A program made the position numbers and the translations under genes. A stretch of 64,000 bases of DNA from Verrucomicrobiia bacterium (GTDB taxonomy: Bacteria > Verrucomicrobiota > Verrucomicrobiia > Verrucomicrobiales > DEV007): contig JAUICH010000001.1 of the NCBI GenBank assembly GCA_030427505.1, forward strand, positions 682,001 to 746,000, given 5' to 3'. Under the pieces are notes generated by a model. That model searched no databases, had not been told where the DNA came from, and saw only the letters and a program-made list of their open reading frames with translations. Of this stretch, positions 55,039 through 63,862 are shown piece by piece; within the stretch, counting starts at the first letter, position 1; each line of letters starts with the position of its first letter.

Positions 55039-57126
55039 ATGAGCGAAAAATCCCAGTCATTCAATACGCTTCCCGGTTACGCTTCGAAAGAAGCCGTCCA
55101 TCATACTCATCGTTCGTCTTACCTGCTCGTCAGCATCCTGGTGGTGGCGGCGATCCTGGTGGTCCTGAATTTCATCGCCGGTCGGCTCAATCTGCGAGCC
55201 GACTTGACGGAGAACAATATCTTCACCCTGTCTCAGGGCACCCGGAACATCCTGAAGAGCCTCGATACTCCGGTTACCATTCGCTACTACGTGACTGACG
55301 GCATGGACATGATGGGGCCGGCGGAACGCAGCTACGCCGAGCGGGTCTATGACTTGTTGAAGGAGTACAAAAAGATCGCCGGAGGCATGCTGAAGGTGGA
55401 GAAGCTCAATCCCGAGCCGAACACCGATCTGGAAGACGCCGCCATCGCCCACGGACTACGGAAAGGGCTTTCCATGGACCGGCGCGACGAACTTTACATG
55501 GGCATCCACGTGCAGTGCCTGGACCAGTCCGAAGTCTTGCCCTTCCTGCCCGCGCGGCCGGAAACGATGCTGGAGTATGACCTGTCCCGCGCCATTTCCA
55601 ATGTCCACAGTAGTGAACATGGGAAACCGAAGATCCGCATGATGACCAGCGTGCAGGTGGCGGGTGGTTTTGCCGGTCCCGGGCAACAGGGGCCGGAACC
55701 CTGGATGGCGTTTCTGCAACTCAAGCGTGACTACAATCTGGAGATGATTCCGGTGAGCGGCGACCCGATCGCCGAAGACACCGCCGCGCTCATCGTCCTG
55801 CACCCCTATGACTTGACGGATGAAGCTCAGTTCGCCATCGACCAGTACCTCCTGAAAGGTGGCAAGGTCATGATGTTGCTGGACCCCATGTTCTTCGCGG
55901 CGCGTTTCATGTCGCCACCCCAGAATCCCATGATGCCGCAGCCCTCCATGGGGCCGGAGCCTTCCTCGAATGCGGAGAAATTGCTCGACGCCTGGGGAGT
56001 GAAGTACACCGATAATCAGGTCTTGGCGGACACGACCTATCAGACGCAGATTCAGAACGGCATTCTCTCTCCGACGGTGCTTTCTCTGTCAGCGGATGCC
56101 TTCGATTCCAAGGATCCGGTAACCGCCAACCTTACTTATATGTTTTGTGTGGCGCCGGGCGCTTTCCAATATGATGAGATGCCGGGGATGACGAAGGAGG
56201 TTCTGGTATCCTCCTCCACGCAGAATCAGTTGGTCTCCACTTTCGAGGCGGACCCCACTCAGCAAATGGCGCTGCAGGAGTTGCGGAAAAACTTCAAACC
56301 TTCCGGCGAGAAGAAGGCCCTTGTGATGCGGCTTTCGGGCAAGTTTGCCACGGCTTTCCCCAAAGGAGATCCCGCCAACCAGAAGGACGAAGGCGAAGAT
56401 GAGTCGCTGGAAATCGAACCACAGGCGGGCCTTTCCGCGCCGGGTGACGCGGAAGGTGACGGAGACGGAGAAGAGGAATCCGCCAAAGCCAAGGCTGGAG
56501 ACGAGGAGTTGGCCGCCGAAGCGGACGAAGAAAAAGAGGCCGCGCCCGCCGATGATGGCTCTCTGAAGGAGAGCGAAAAAGAAGGCGTGGTCTTCCTGAT
56601 TTCGGACGTGGACTTCATCTTCAATGAGTTTGCGCTGGAGCGGAACTTTCTGGGTGAATATGTGGCCCGGAACAGCAACCTGAGCTTGCTCTTGAATGCC
56701 GTGGATCAGTTGGCGGGACCGACCGATCTCTTGGAAATCCGCAGCCGGGCGACCAATCAGCGTCTCTTCACGAGGCTGAACGAGATCGAAGCCAAAGGCC
56801 GCGCCCGTTTCCAGGACGAACTGGCTGAAGTGGAGAAGGCCCAGCAAGAGGCCAATGAAAAGCTGACCGAGCTACAGGGTGACAAACCCGAAGGTCAGGA
56901 AATGATCCTCTCCCCCGAGCAGGAAGAAGCCATCAAAGAGTTCCGTCAAAAAGTGAAAGACTTCAGCGACCGTCAGCGGGACATTGAAAAAGCCATGACG
57001 CGCGAGTTCAACGCGTTGCAGTCTCTCATCAAGGTGAGCAACACCTTCATCATGCCCCTCATCGTGATCTTGGTGGGGGTATTCGTGGGAGTCAGCCTGC
57101 ACCGGCGCTCCGCCGCCGGCCGCTGA
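55039..57126 (+). CDS. GldG-family ABC-associated protein
   Basis: A 695-residue inner-membrane protein. One N-terminal helix (~27-48) is followed by the family start RADLTENNIFTLSQGTRNILKSLDTPVTIRYYVT, the central ABC-transporter auxiliary domain (ALIVLHPYDLTDEAQFAIDQYLLKGGKVMML), an acidic low-complexity linker (~455-510; EGDGDGEEESAKAKAGDEE), coiled-coil segments (~610-660) and a C-terminal helix (FIMPLIVILVGVFVGVSL). In Bacteroidota gliding systems GldA/F/G form a transporter; here its cargo is unknown. Confidence 0.88.
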   Translation: MSEKSQSFNTLPGYASKEAVHHTHRSSYLLVSILVVAAILVVLNFIAGRLNLRADLTENNIFTLSQGTRNILKSLDTPVTIRYYVTDGMDMMGPAERSYAERVYDLLKEYKKIAGGMLKVEKLNPEPNTDLEDAAIAHGLRKGLSMDRRDELYMGIHVQCLDQSEVLPFLPARPETMLEYDLSRAISNVHSSEHGKPKIRMMTSVQVAGGFAGPGQQGPEPWMAFLQLKRDYNLEMIPVSGDPIAEDTAALIVLHPYDLTDEAQFAIDQYLLKGGKVMMLLDPMFFAARFMSPPQNPMMPQPSMGPEPSSNAEKLLDAWGVKYTDNQVLADTTYQTQIQNGILSPTVLSLSADAFDSKDPVTANLTYMFCVAPGAFQYDEMPGMTKEVLVSSSTQNQLVSTFEADPTQQMALQELRKNFKPSGEKKALVMRLSGKFATAFPKGDPANQKDEGEDESLEIEPQAGLSAPGDAEGDGDGEEESAKAKAGDEELAAEADEEKEAAPADDGSLKESEKEGVVFLISDVDFIFNEFALERNFLGEYVARNSNLSLLLNAVDQLAGPTDLLEIRSRATNQRLFTRLNEIEAKGRARFQDELAEVEKAQQEANEKLTELQGDKPEGQEMILSPEQEEAIKEFRQKVKDFSDRQRDIEKAMTREFNALQSLIKVSNTFIMPLIVILVGVFVGVSLHRRSAAGR

Positions 57127-57193
57127 ACGGCATCCCTCTTCCCGCAATTCGTAAGACTAGACTAAACCACCATCCCCTAACGACTGAGAAGCT

Positions 57194-58795
57194 ATGGATC
57201 GAAAGCAACTGAATATCCTTTTGATCATTCTGGCCGTGCTGGGCGCGGTCGCGGTAGGCCTGGAATTCATGCAGTCCGGCCATGTCACCACGGTCAAGAG
57301 CACCTCGGCCGGTGAAGAAGTCTTCAAGAACTTTCCCGTGAATGACGTTCGCGCGGTAACGGTGAAAACCGCGGACTCAGAAGTGAATCTGGTTCAGAAA
57401 GACAAAGTGTGGGAAGTCGCGGAAAGAGACGGATTCAAGGCAGACAGCAAGCGAATTGAATCCATGTTGCTGGGTCTGTGGCAGTTGAAGATTCTGGAAG
57501 GCATCCAGGCTGGCCCTTCGCAGTATGGCCGGCTGGATCTGCTGCCCCCGGCGGAAGAGAACGCCGGGAAGAGTGCCACGCTGGTGACCTTCAAAGACGA
57601 AGACGGCAAGATCTTGCGCGAGCTTTTCCTGGGCAAGGTGTACGAACGTCAGGAAAACCGTCCCGATCCCTTTACCGGGGACATGGCCAAGACCTCCGCG
57701 GGCCGTTATCTGAAAACGGGCGACAGTGACGCGGTCTGGCTGGTCAGTGAGACCTTTGACGATCTGAAGACGGATCCCTCCGAGTGGCTCGATGACGCTT
57801 TCTTCAAAGTGGAGAAGGTAAAAACCATCTCCATCGACACTGGTAACAAGGCGGACAACTGGAAGCTGACCCGGAAAGCGGAGGACAAGAATTTTGATCT
57901 GGTGGGCGCCAAACCAGACGAGCGTTTGGACTATAACAAGATCGCCAGCATGAAAAACGCGTTCTCCAGTCCGCGTTTCGAAGACGTGGTGACGGGCGAG
58001 GAAGCCAAGGAGAAGCCGGATAAGACCACCTTCGTGGTCGAGACCTTCGACGGCTTTACTTATACGGTGTCCGTCGGGGAGAAGAACGACCTGAATGAAT
58101 ACCGGTTGGCCTTTGACGTCACCGCGGACTTTCAGGAAGAACGGAAGCCGGGCAAAGACGAGTCCGAGGAGGACAAGAAAAAGGAAGACAAAGCGTTCCA
58201 GAAAAACCTGGAGGCGTTGAAGGCTAAGTTGGAGAAAGAAAAAGCGCTGGCGGACCGGGTCTATGTGGTGCGCAGCTATGTGGTGGATTCCCTGAAAAAG
58301 ACCCGGGCAGAGATTCTGACTGAAGAAGAGGAAGCGCCCGAAGGTCCCGCCGCGGGCATGCCGCTTCCCGGTTCCATTCCCGGCATCGGTAACCTGCCTG
58401 GTGTGACAGATAACGTGGTGCCGCCCAAGAAAGCTGAAGAGAAGAAACCCAAGGCAGCCGCGGATTCCCCGAAACCCGCCGCCGATACTCCCAAGGAGCC
58501 CGCGAAGTCGCCGAAGGCCCCTGAGCCCAAGGCGGACATGCCAAAAGAACCGGCGCCTCCGGCTGGCGAGGAGAAACCCGCGGCGAAGGCTCCGGAGAAA
58601 CCGGCCGCCAAGCCCGAGCCTGCTCCGGCGGATTCCAAGCCGAAACCCACGGCCAAACCGGCACCGAAAAAATCCAAAGAACCCGCCCTTCCGGCAGAGC
58701 CTGCCAAGCCCGCCAAAAAGCCGTCCGGCAACAAACCGGCAAAAGAAGAGGCAACCGGAGACAAGCCCGCGGAAGCGAAGCCCGGCGAAGAGTAA
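57194..58795 (+). CDS. DUF4340 protein with long Lys/Pro/Ala-rich tail
   Basis: A 533-residue protein. An N-terminal helix (QLNILLIILAVLGAVAVGLEF) anchors it; the DUF4340 region (~45-320) contains VRAVTVKTADSEVNLVQKDKVWEVAERDGF and the repeated GRLDLLPPA/SEWLDDAFFKVEKV segments. The last ~130 residues are almost entirely Lys, Pro, Ala and Glu (PKAAADSPKPAADTPKEPA), like a histone-H1 or TonB-type flexible tail. It completes the Gld-type operon, 67 bp after the GldG-like gene. DUF4340 function unknown, usually linked to this ABC system. Confidence 0.85.
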   Translation: MDRKQLNILLIILAVLGAVAVGLEFMQSGHVTTVKSTSAGEEVFKNFPVNDVRAVTVKTADSEVNLVQKDKVWEVAERDGFKADSKRIESMLLGLWQLKILEGIQAGPSQYGRLDLLPPAEENAGKSATLVTFKDEDGKILRELFLGKVYERQENRPDPFTGDMAKTSAGRYLKTGDSDAVWLVSETFDDLKTDPSEWLDDAFFKVEKVKTISIDTGNKADNWKLTRKAEDKNFDLVGAKPDERLDYNKIASMKNAFSSPRFEDVVTGEEAKEKPDKTTFVVETFDGFTYTVSVGEKNDLNEYRLAFDVTADFQEERKPGKDESEEDKKKEDKAFQKNLEALKAKLEKEKALADRVYVVRSYVVDSLKKTRAEILTEEEEAPEGPAAGMPLPGSIPGIGNLPGVTDNVVPPKKAEEKKPKAAADSPKPAADTPKEPAKSPKAPEPKADMPKEPAPPAGEEKPAAKAPEKPAAKPEPAPADSKPKPTAKPAPKKSKEPALPAEPAKPAKKPSGNKPAKEEATGDKPAEAKPGEE

Positions 58796-58830
58796 GGGCT
58801 TTGCCTTCGACCTTCCGCCCCATTCGTCCT

Positions 58831-59048
58831 TAGGCAGTGTGGACAAATTGGAGAGCGGACCGGGAATGAAAAAAGGGAAGGAGAATTCAGCGCCGCAAAG
58901 CGGCGAATACCTGGAAACGCGGCCCATTTTTCGCCTGGCTTTGTTCCCGCTCACTCTATTGGGGGTAGGCCCAATGCCGTTCACGGCGCCTTGCCAGCCC
59001 AAAAATGGTCTCGCGCCGGTCCGTCCCCAATTCGTCCACACTGCCTAG
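58831..59048. repeat. MITE-like element with 21-bp terminal inverted repeats
   Basis: Bases 58831-58851 and 59028-59048 are inverted copies (20 of 21 match), beginning TAGGCAGTGTGGAC. Inner arms are also partly complementary (CCATTTTT with AAAAATGG), so the whole 218 bp can fold into one long imperfect hairpin. A 69-codon frame inside is not credible as a gene. It fills most of the gap between the DUF4340 gene and the GspL-like gene. No related transposase is in the window. Confidence 0.65.
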
Positions 59049-59151
59049 TCCAGGCAGGCCGTGAAAACGGTGTAGTCAAGGAGGCTGGAACTGGAATATT
59101 GTTTTGAGTCGATTCGCGGTCTTCGCGGTTTAATCGCTCACAACAAATCCC

Positions 59152-60378
59152 ATGGGCCGGACAGTCACCATTGCATTGCCACATGCCAACAGCGGTTGGA
59201 ACCTGTGGCGGGACGGACGCTTGATGCGTACCGTGGAAGACTTGCGCGAAGGTGCGTCCGGCATTCCGGGCATCGTGGTGGGAGTTCCGGCCAGCCACTG
59301 CACCACGTTTACCGTGGCCCTGCCGACCAAAGATGCCAGCCTGTATGCCAGCATGGCCTTTGCCCAGGTGGACAAGCGGGGATTGTCCAACCATGGGGAT
59401 CCGGGCAGCACGCCCTTTGCCTATCATGTCGTGGACTCTTCAGCGGGGGAGACGGTTCTCAGTGTGGATGTGCTGGGCCGCGACTTTCCCGAGCGCTTCT
59501 GCCTGCCCCAGGCGGGGGGATACGCCGCCTCCGGAAGGCTCCTTAACCTGCCTGAAAACCGTCTGGCGCTTTGGAAAGAACAGGGCCGGTTGATTGTCGC
59601 CGCGAACCGGCACGGAAAGTTGACACACATGCAGGTGCTGACCTCCGGCGCTCAATTGGATGTGGCCGCGGCCCAGGAGATCAACCTGTGCAGCCTGTCC
59701 CTCCAAGGCGAGGGGCTGATCGACGAAAGTCCCGAGTTGGAAGTCTTTGGTGAATTTACCCCGCAGCAGAAGCAGGCTTTCGAACGGGCTCTGACCCTAC
59801 CAGTCACGTTTCGCGCGGACTTGCCTATTTCCCGCCGTTTGGACGGGGAAGTACTGTCGGAGAGTTCCCTGCCGCTTCCGGTAAGGGATTACCGCCTCCG
59901 GCGGAAGCGGAGCCGGCGCCGGGCGGAGTGGGTTACGGTTCTGATCGCTTTTTATGCCATCGCGGGAAGCAGTCTTTGGTTGTACGGAAAGAAGCAGCAG
60001 GAGAAAATCTCCAGGCTGGAGGCCCAGGTGGAACAAACCATGCCCGTGGTCCGGGAAGTGGAGAAAACCCGCCTGCGTTGGCAGGAACTGGAACCTGCCA
60101 TAGAGGTCACCCGCTATCCTCTGGTCCAGCTCAACGAGATCACCCGCATCATGCCGCCCAGCGGGGTGCAGATCCGGGAGTACCAGACAAAAGGATCTTC
60201 CATCCGGATTCAGGGTCAGGCGCGGGATCCTCAGATCGCGTTTCAGTTCGCGGAAGACCTGAAGTCCAGCCAGGCGTTTCCTGGTTATGAGTGGAACATG
60301 CCCCAGCCGCAGGTAAATCAAAATAACATCGCCTCATTCGATATCCGGGGCGAACTGGCGTATGAGAAGTCTAACTAA
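59152..60378 (+). CDS. GspL/PilN-like protein of a type II secretion or pilus-like module
   Basis: A 408-residue bitopic protein. The N-terminal ~240 residues are cytoplasmic (possibly a degenerate PilM/GspL actin-like domain); a basic patch RLRRKRSRRR precedes a membrane helix at ~260-278 (WVTVLIAFYAIAGSSLWLYG), then a coiled coil and a periplasmic PilN-like domain (LVQLNEITRIMPPSGVQI, SIRIQGQARDPQIAFQFAEDLK). It overlaps the next gene by 17 bp. Similarity is by architecture; no sequence search was possible. Confidence 0.6.
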   Translation: MGRTVTIALPHANSGWNLWRDGRLMRTVEDLREGASGIPGIVVGVPASHCTTFTVALPTKDASLYASMAFAQVDKRGLSNHGDPGSTPFAYHVVDSSAGETVLSVDVLGRDFPERFCLPQAGGYAASGRLLNLPENRLALWKEQGRLIVAANRHGKLTHMQVLTSGAQLDVAAAQEINLCSLSLQGEGLIDESPELEVFGEFTPQQKQAFERALTLPVTFRADLPISRRLDGEVLSESSLPLPVRDYRLRRKRSRRRAEWVTVLIAFYAIAGSSLWLYGKKQQEKISRLEAQVEQTMPVVREVEKTRLRWQELEPAIEVTRYPLVQLNEITRIMPPSGVQIREYQTKGSSIRIQGQARDPQIAFQFAEDLKSSQAFPGYEWNMPQPQVNQNNIASFDIRGELAYEKSN

Positions 60379-60928
60379 CAGCGAAAAGCGGCTCCTCATG
60401 CTCTGCTTTCTCACCATCTTTCTGGTGGTGAATCTCTTCGGCGCCCGGTCGATCTACAAGTCCCTGAGTGGATCGGGCGGCCGCATCAAGGACTTGGAAC
60501 GTCAGGTCATGGAGAACGGGATGATCCTGGAAGAGAAACCGCTCTGGGATCGCCGCCAGGAATGGCTGGACGCGCGGATGAAGCCCATGGAGTCCGCCGG
60601 GAAAGCCCAGGGAGAGCTGGCCCAGGAACTTAGGGATACCCTCTTTGAGCGGAAGCTTCGCGTGGAACGCCAGACCCTGGTGGAACCTGTTACCGGTCCG
60701 TTCTTTGACGAGGTAGCCGTCACCATGCGCATTCGTGGCAATGCCGCGGAACTGAACGACTGGCTGACCGCGCTCCAGTCGCCAGAACGATTTGTTGCCA
60801 TTAAGGCCCTGGAACTCAAACCCGACGACCGGGCCCGGGAGCAAGAACCGCAGGGAGAGTGCGACATTACCGTGGCCCGTTGGTTTTTGCCCAAGAGTGA
60901 AGCGAACCTGGATCTAACGACGCGATGA
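60362..60928 (+). CDS. GspM/PilO-like protein
   Basis: A 188-residue bitopic protein: short cytoplasmic start, membrane helix LLMLCFLTIFLVVNLFG (~11-27), coiled-coil segment (GGRIKDLERQVMENGMILEE) and a small periplasmic domain with VAVTMRIRGNAAELNDWLTALQ, the PilO/GspM ferredoxin-like pattern. Start overlaps the preceding gene by 17 bp and its stop overlaps the next start by 4 bp, so the three are translationally coupled. Confidence 0.65.
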   Translation: MRSLTNSEKRLLMLCFLTIFLVVNLFGARSIYKSLSGSGGRIKDLERQVMENGMILEEKPLWDRRQEWLDARMKPMESAGKAQGELAQELRDTLFERKLRVERQTLVEPVTGPFFDEVAVTMRIRGNAAELNDWLTALQSPERFVAIKALELKPDDRAREQEPQGECDITVARWFLPKSEANLDLTTR

Positions 60929-61701
60929 AAAAGCCGAACGCGGGGGTACCCTTATCGTTTCGCCTCTGGGCGGCCATGGCGGCCGCCCTGGGGATCTTGG
61001 TGGCTGGCGGCGGAATCTCACCGGCCAGGGGAGAGGCGGCCAAACCTTCTCTTGGGGAAGAAGACGATGGGCTGCCCCAGCCGCTGGACCAGCAACAGTT
61101 TGAGCCGCTGCGGAAGCGTTCGCCCTTTTTGCGAACCCTGAACTTGGCGGACACCTATTCTTTCCGCGGCCTGGCCACCATTGACGGGAAACCAGTTGCC
61201 ACCCTCTACAACAAGGAGACCACCAAGACCATCCTGGTGACCAAGGAAGCCCCCAACGACCAGGGCATCCAGATGGTGGAGACCACGGACTCGGACGAAT
61301 TGCAAAAGGTGGCCATCAAGGTCTCCTTTGCCGGCGAGGAAGTGGTTTTGAAATACGAGGAGGCTCAGATCACGCCCCAGCCCCGTTCGCCATCGGGCCG
61401 GGATGGGAATCGGGGCCGAGATGGAGACCGGGGTTCGGACCGGCGCCGCGGCCCGTCCGAGCAGGACCGGGAGCGTTACAACAGCCTGACCCAGGAACAG
61501 AAAGAGAAGTTTCACCAGTACATTCGCCAGACCATGCAGAAGTACCCGGACATCAGCCAGGAAGAGCGGGGAAACATGATCCGCGGCGCCATGACCCGGT
61601 TGCTGGATGGCCGGGACATTACGCTGGATGGGCCCTCCTCTTCTTCGCCGTCCGCCGGCGGGGGAGGCAGCAGCAGCCGGTCTGGGGACGGCCGCCGCTG
61701 A
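60925..61701 (+). CDS. GspC/PilP-like exported protein with charged tail
   Basis: A 258-residue protein with an N-terminal hydrophobic signal or anchor (LWAAMAAALGILVAGG). PLRKRSPFLRTLNLADTYSFRGLATIDGKPVATLYNKETTKTILV (in blocks, ~60-105) matches the GspC/PilP homology-region pattern used to contact a secretin. After ~150 comes an Arg/Gly/Asp-rich stretch (GRDGNRGRDGDRGSDRRRG), a helical part and a Ser/Gly-rich end. Third gene of the module; no secretin or ATPase gene is in the window. Confidence 0.55.
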   Translation: MKKPNAGVPLSFRLWAAMAAALGILVAGGGISPARGEAAKPSLGEEDDGLPQPLDQQQFEPLRKRSPFLRTLNLADTYSFRGLATIDGKPVATLYNKETTKTILVTKEAPNDQGIQMVETTDSDELQKVAIKVSFAGEEVVLKYEEAQITPQPRSPSGRDGNRGRDGDRGSDRRRGPSEQDRERYNSLTQEQKEKFHQYIRQTMQKYPDISQEERGNMIRGAMTRLLDGRDITLDGPSSSSPSAGGGGSSSRSGDGRR

Positions 61702-61755
61702 GCGATCCGCGGTCTTTTACTGGCGTTCCCCGGCGTACCCTTTTATGGGTGACGC

Positions 61756-62886
61756 ATGGAGCAGAAGAAACCCCTTTCCATTGCCATCTTAGGCCACCGG
61801 TTCATGGGCCGGGCCCATTCCAATGGGTGGCGCCAGGTTCCCCAGTTCTTTGACGCGCCCTACCGTCCCGTCCTGAAAGTCGCCTGTGGCCGCGACGAAG
61901 AAGCCCTGAACGAGTTCGCTTCCCGCTGGGGGTGGGAAGAAGTAGAGACGGACTGGCGAAAAGTCGTGGAGCGCGATGACGTGGACGTGGTGGATATTTC
62001 GTTACCCCAGCACCTCCACTACGAAGCCGGTCTGGCGGTCATCAAGGCGGGCAAACATTTGTTCTGTGAGAAGCCTCTCGCCATTACCTCCGAGCAGGCC
62101 ACGGAAATGTTCGAAGCAGCTCAGGCGGCGGGCATCGTCCACTACGTGAACCATAACTATCGACGCTGCCCGGCCGTCATCCTGGCCCGCCAGCTCATAG
62201 ACGAAGGCCGCATTGGGGATCTCTACCACTGGCGCGGCGCTTATCAGCAGAGTTGGCTGGTGGATCCCAACGTGCCCATGAGCTGGAAGCTGCGGAAGGA
62301 TACCGCTTTCGCCGGTCCCCAGTGGGACCTGAACTCTCACAATGTGGACCTGGCCCACTACCTTGTGGGAGACATCACGTCAGTCTCGTGTTTGACATCA
62401 AATTTCATCAAAGAGCGCCCGCTGGCGGATGATCCTTCCAAGAAGGGAACGGTGGAGGTGGAAGACGCGGCGCTGATGATGGTGGAGTTTGAGAATGGCG
62501 CCCTGGGTAGTTTTGAAGCCACCCGGTTTGCCACCGGCCGGCGGAATCATCACACCTTTGAAATCTACGGTAGCCGGGGTGCCCTGGCCTGGGACCTGGA
62601 AGACATGAACCGCCTGCAATTTCTCTCTCTGGACGATCCCGACCATGCCCGCGGCTTCCGCAACATCATCGCCACGGAGCGGGTTCACCGGTATGCCAAG
62701 AACTGGTGGCCACCCGGGCACATCATCGGTTACGAACACACCTTCGTGCACGCCATGGCCGACTTCCTGGAAGCCGTCGCCGGAAACGCCCCCATCAAGC
62801 CGGATTTCGAGGACGGGGTAAGAGTCTTGAAGGTGCTCGAGGCCGGGCTCGCTTCGGCTGAGTCCGGGAAGAAAGTCGTGCTGTAA
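61756..62886 (+). CDS. Gfo/Idh/MocA family oxidoreductase (cytosolic)
   Basis: A 376-residue dehydrogenase. Rossmann start SIAILGHRFMGRAHSNGW, family motif LFCEKPLAIT, and C-terminal domain with KDTAFAGPQWDLNSHNVDLAHYL (in blocks) where Asp/His are the usual catalytic pair. No signal peptide, unlike the Tat-exported homologue at 12094-13482. Sugar or inositol derivative substrate likely; not identifiable. Confidence 0.9.
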   Translation: MEQKKPLSIAILGHRFMGRAHSNGWRQVPQFFDAPYRPVLKVACGRDEEALNEFASRWGWEEVETDWRKVVERDDVDVVDISLPQHLHYEAGLAVIKAGKHLFCEKPLAITSEQATEMFEAAQAAGIVHYVNHNYRRCPAVILARQLIDEGRIGDLYHWRGAYQQSWLVDPNVPMSWKLRKDTAFAGPQWDLNSHNVDLAHYLVGDITSVSCLTSNFIKERPLADDPSKKGTVEVEDAALMMVEFENGALGSFEATRFATGRRNHHTFEIYGSRGALAWDLEDMNRLQFLSLDDPDHARGFRNIIATERVHRYAKNWWPPGHIIGYEHTFVHAMADFLEAVAGNAPIKPDFEDGVRVLKVLEAGLASAESGKKVVL

Positions 62887-62894
62887 AGACGCGG

Positions 62895-62915
62895 GCCGGA
62901 ATGGTTTGGTCCGGC
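62895..62915. terminator. hairpin between convergent genes
   Basis: GCCGGA (62895-62900) and TCCGGC (62910-62915), 6-bp stem with 9-base loop, between the converging oxidoreductase and sulfotransferase genes. No T run, so termination is only possible. Confidence 0.35.
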
Positions 62916-63862
62916 TACAAAGGGGTGATGATGGCCATCAAACTTACGGAGTAGAATATCTGCCGGATCCGGCCTGGGGTCAGAATGCCGGATTCGGTGC
63001 CTCCAAAATTGAGGTCGTCCTTCAGCCGTTCGTAGTAGGCGCATTCTCTTTCCAGCAGCTTGAAGAGGTAGTCCCTCAGATAGCCTGGAATGGACTTCAT
63101 GAAGGCGTCTGGCGGGACTCTCATCCGGAAATGAAAATACTCGTTTCCGCTGCGAACGCCGAGGAACTCGTGGACGGCCCGGAGGAGTTCCGCGGGTTTT
63201 CCGGTAATGTGATCGAAAAGGCCCGCGAAGAGATGGCCGGGTTTCAATAAGCGGCTCCAGGTGTCCAGGACCTGCACGTAGTTGGCTTCGTCCAATTGTT
63301 CCCGCGAATGAAAAAACTGGGTGAACTCCGCTGGGGGAACCTCCGCGACTGACCGGCGGGTGCGGTTCAGGAGGTGCGTCACCGCGTCCGACCAAGCCCG
63401 TTCCACGGGATGGCGCAGCATGACGATGCACTTCACATCGGGGTTCAGTAACGTGATTTCGTCAATGATCTCCTCGGGAAGCGAGGCGTAGGTGGCGGAG
63501 GCTTCTCCCCGGCACTTTGGCCGGTAAAAACTCTGGTGCGTGATGAGAGAGTCGCACTGCTTACTCAGCCACTTCAGGCGGCTGTCTTTCATTCTCCAAA
63601 GGTAGTCGTCCAGGGTCTGGCGTGAGGTGGAGTGGCGGCGCTTTGAGCTGGGGGCGACGGAACTGAAAAAATGGCGGTCGCTCATCCGGGGCAGGAAGAT
63701 CTGCGGGTGCCGTTTCAGGTTCTGGTGAAGCCAAGTCGCCCCCGTACGGTGAGGCCCGGCGAGGAAAAAATCAGGGAAACGCTTCAGGGAAAGCCGGGGA
63801 TTCTCCACCGGAATGTAGCGAATATAGGATCTGGCTTCTTTGGTGAGTCTGCGCGGTTTCAT
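62915..63862 (-). CDS. sulfotransferase family protein
   Basis: A 315-residue cytosolic protein. The PAPS-binding 5' loop is FFLAGPHRTGATWLHQNL (~31-48) and the 3'-phosphate motif is VMLRHPVERAWSD (~147-159), with GEASATYASLPE and DHITGKPAELLRAVHEFLGV typical of the sulfotransfer_1/3 families. It would move sulfate to a hydroxyl of a sugar or lipid. Single gene. Confidence 0.88.
   Translation of the reverse strand: MKPRRLTKEARSYIRYIPVENPRLSLKRFPDFFLAGPHRTGATWLHQNLKRHPQIFLPRMSDRHFFSSVAPSSKRRHSTSRQTLDDYLWRMKDSRLKWLSKQCDSLITHQSFYRPKCRGEASATYASLPEEIIDEITLLNPDVKCIVMLRHPVERAWSDAVTHLLNRTRRSVAEVPPAEFTQFFHSREQLDEANYVQVLDTWSRLLKPGHLFAGLFDHITGKPAELLRAVHEFLGVRSGNEYFHFRMRVPPDAFMKSIPGYLRDYLFKLLERECAYYERLKDDLNFGGTESGILTPGRIRQIFYSVSLMAIITPL

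Noticed and set aside
58839-59048. 69-codon frame inside the inverted-repeat element
   Set aside because: It spans both terminal repeats and has no independent coding signs.
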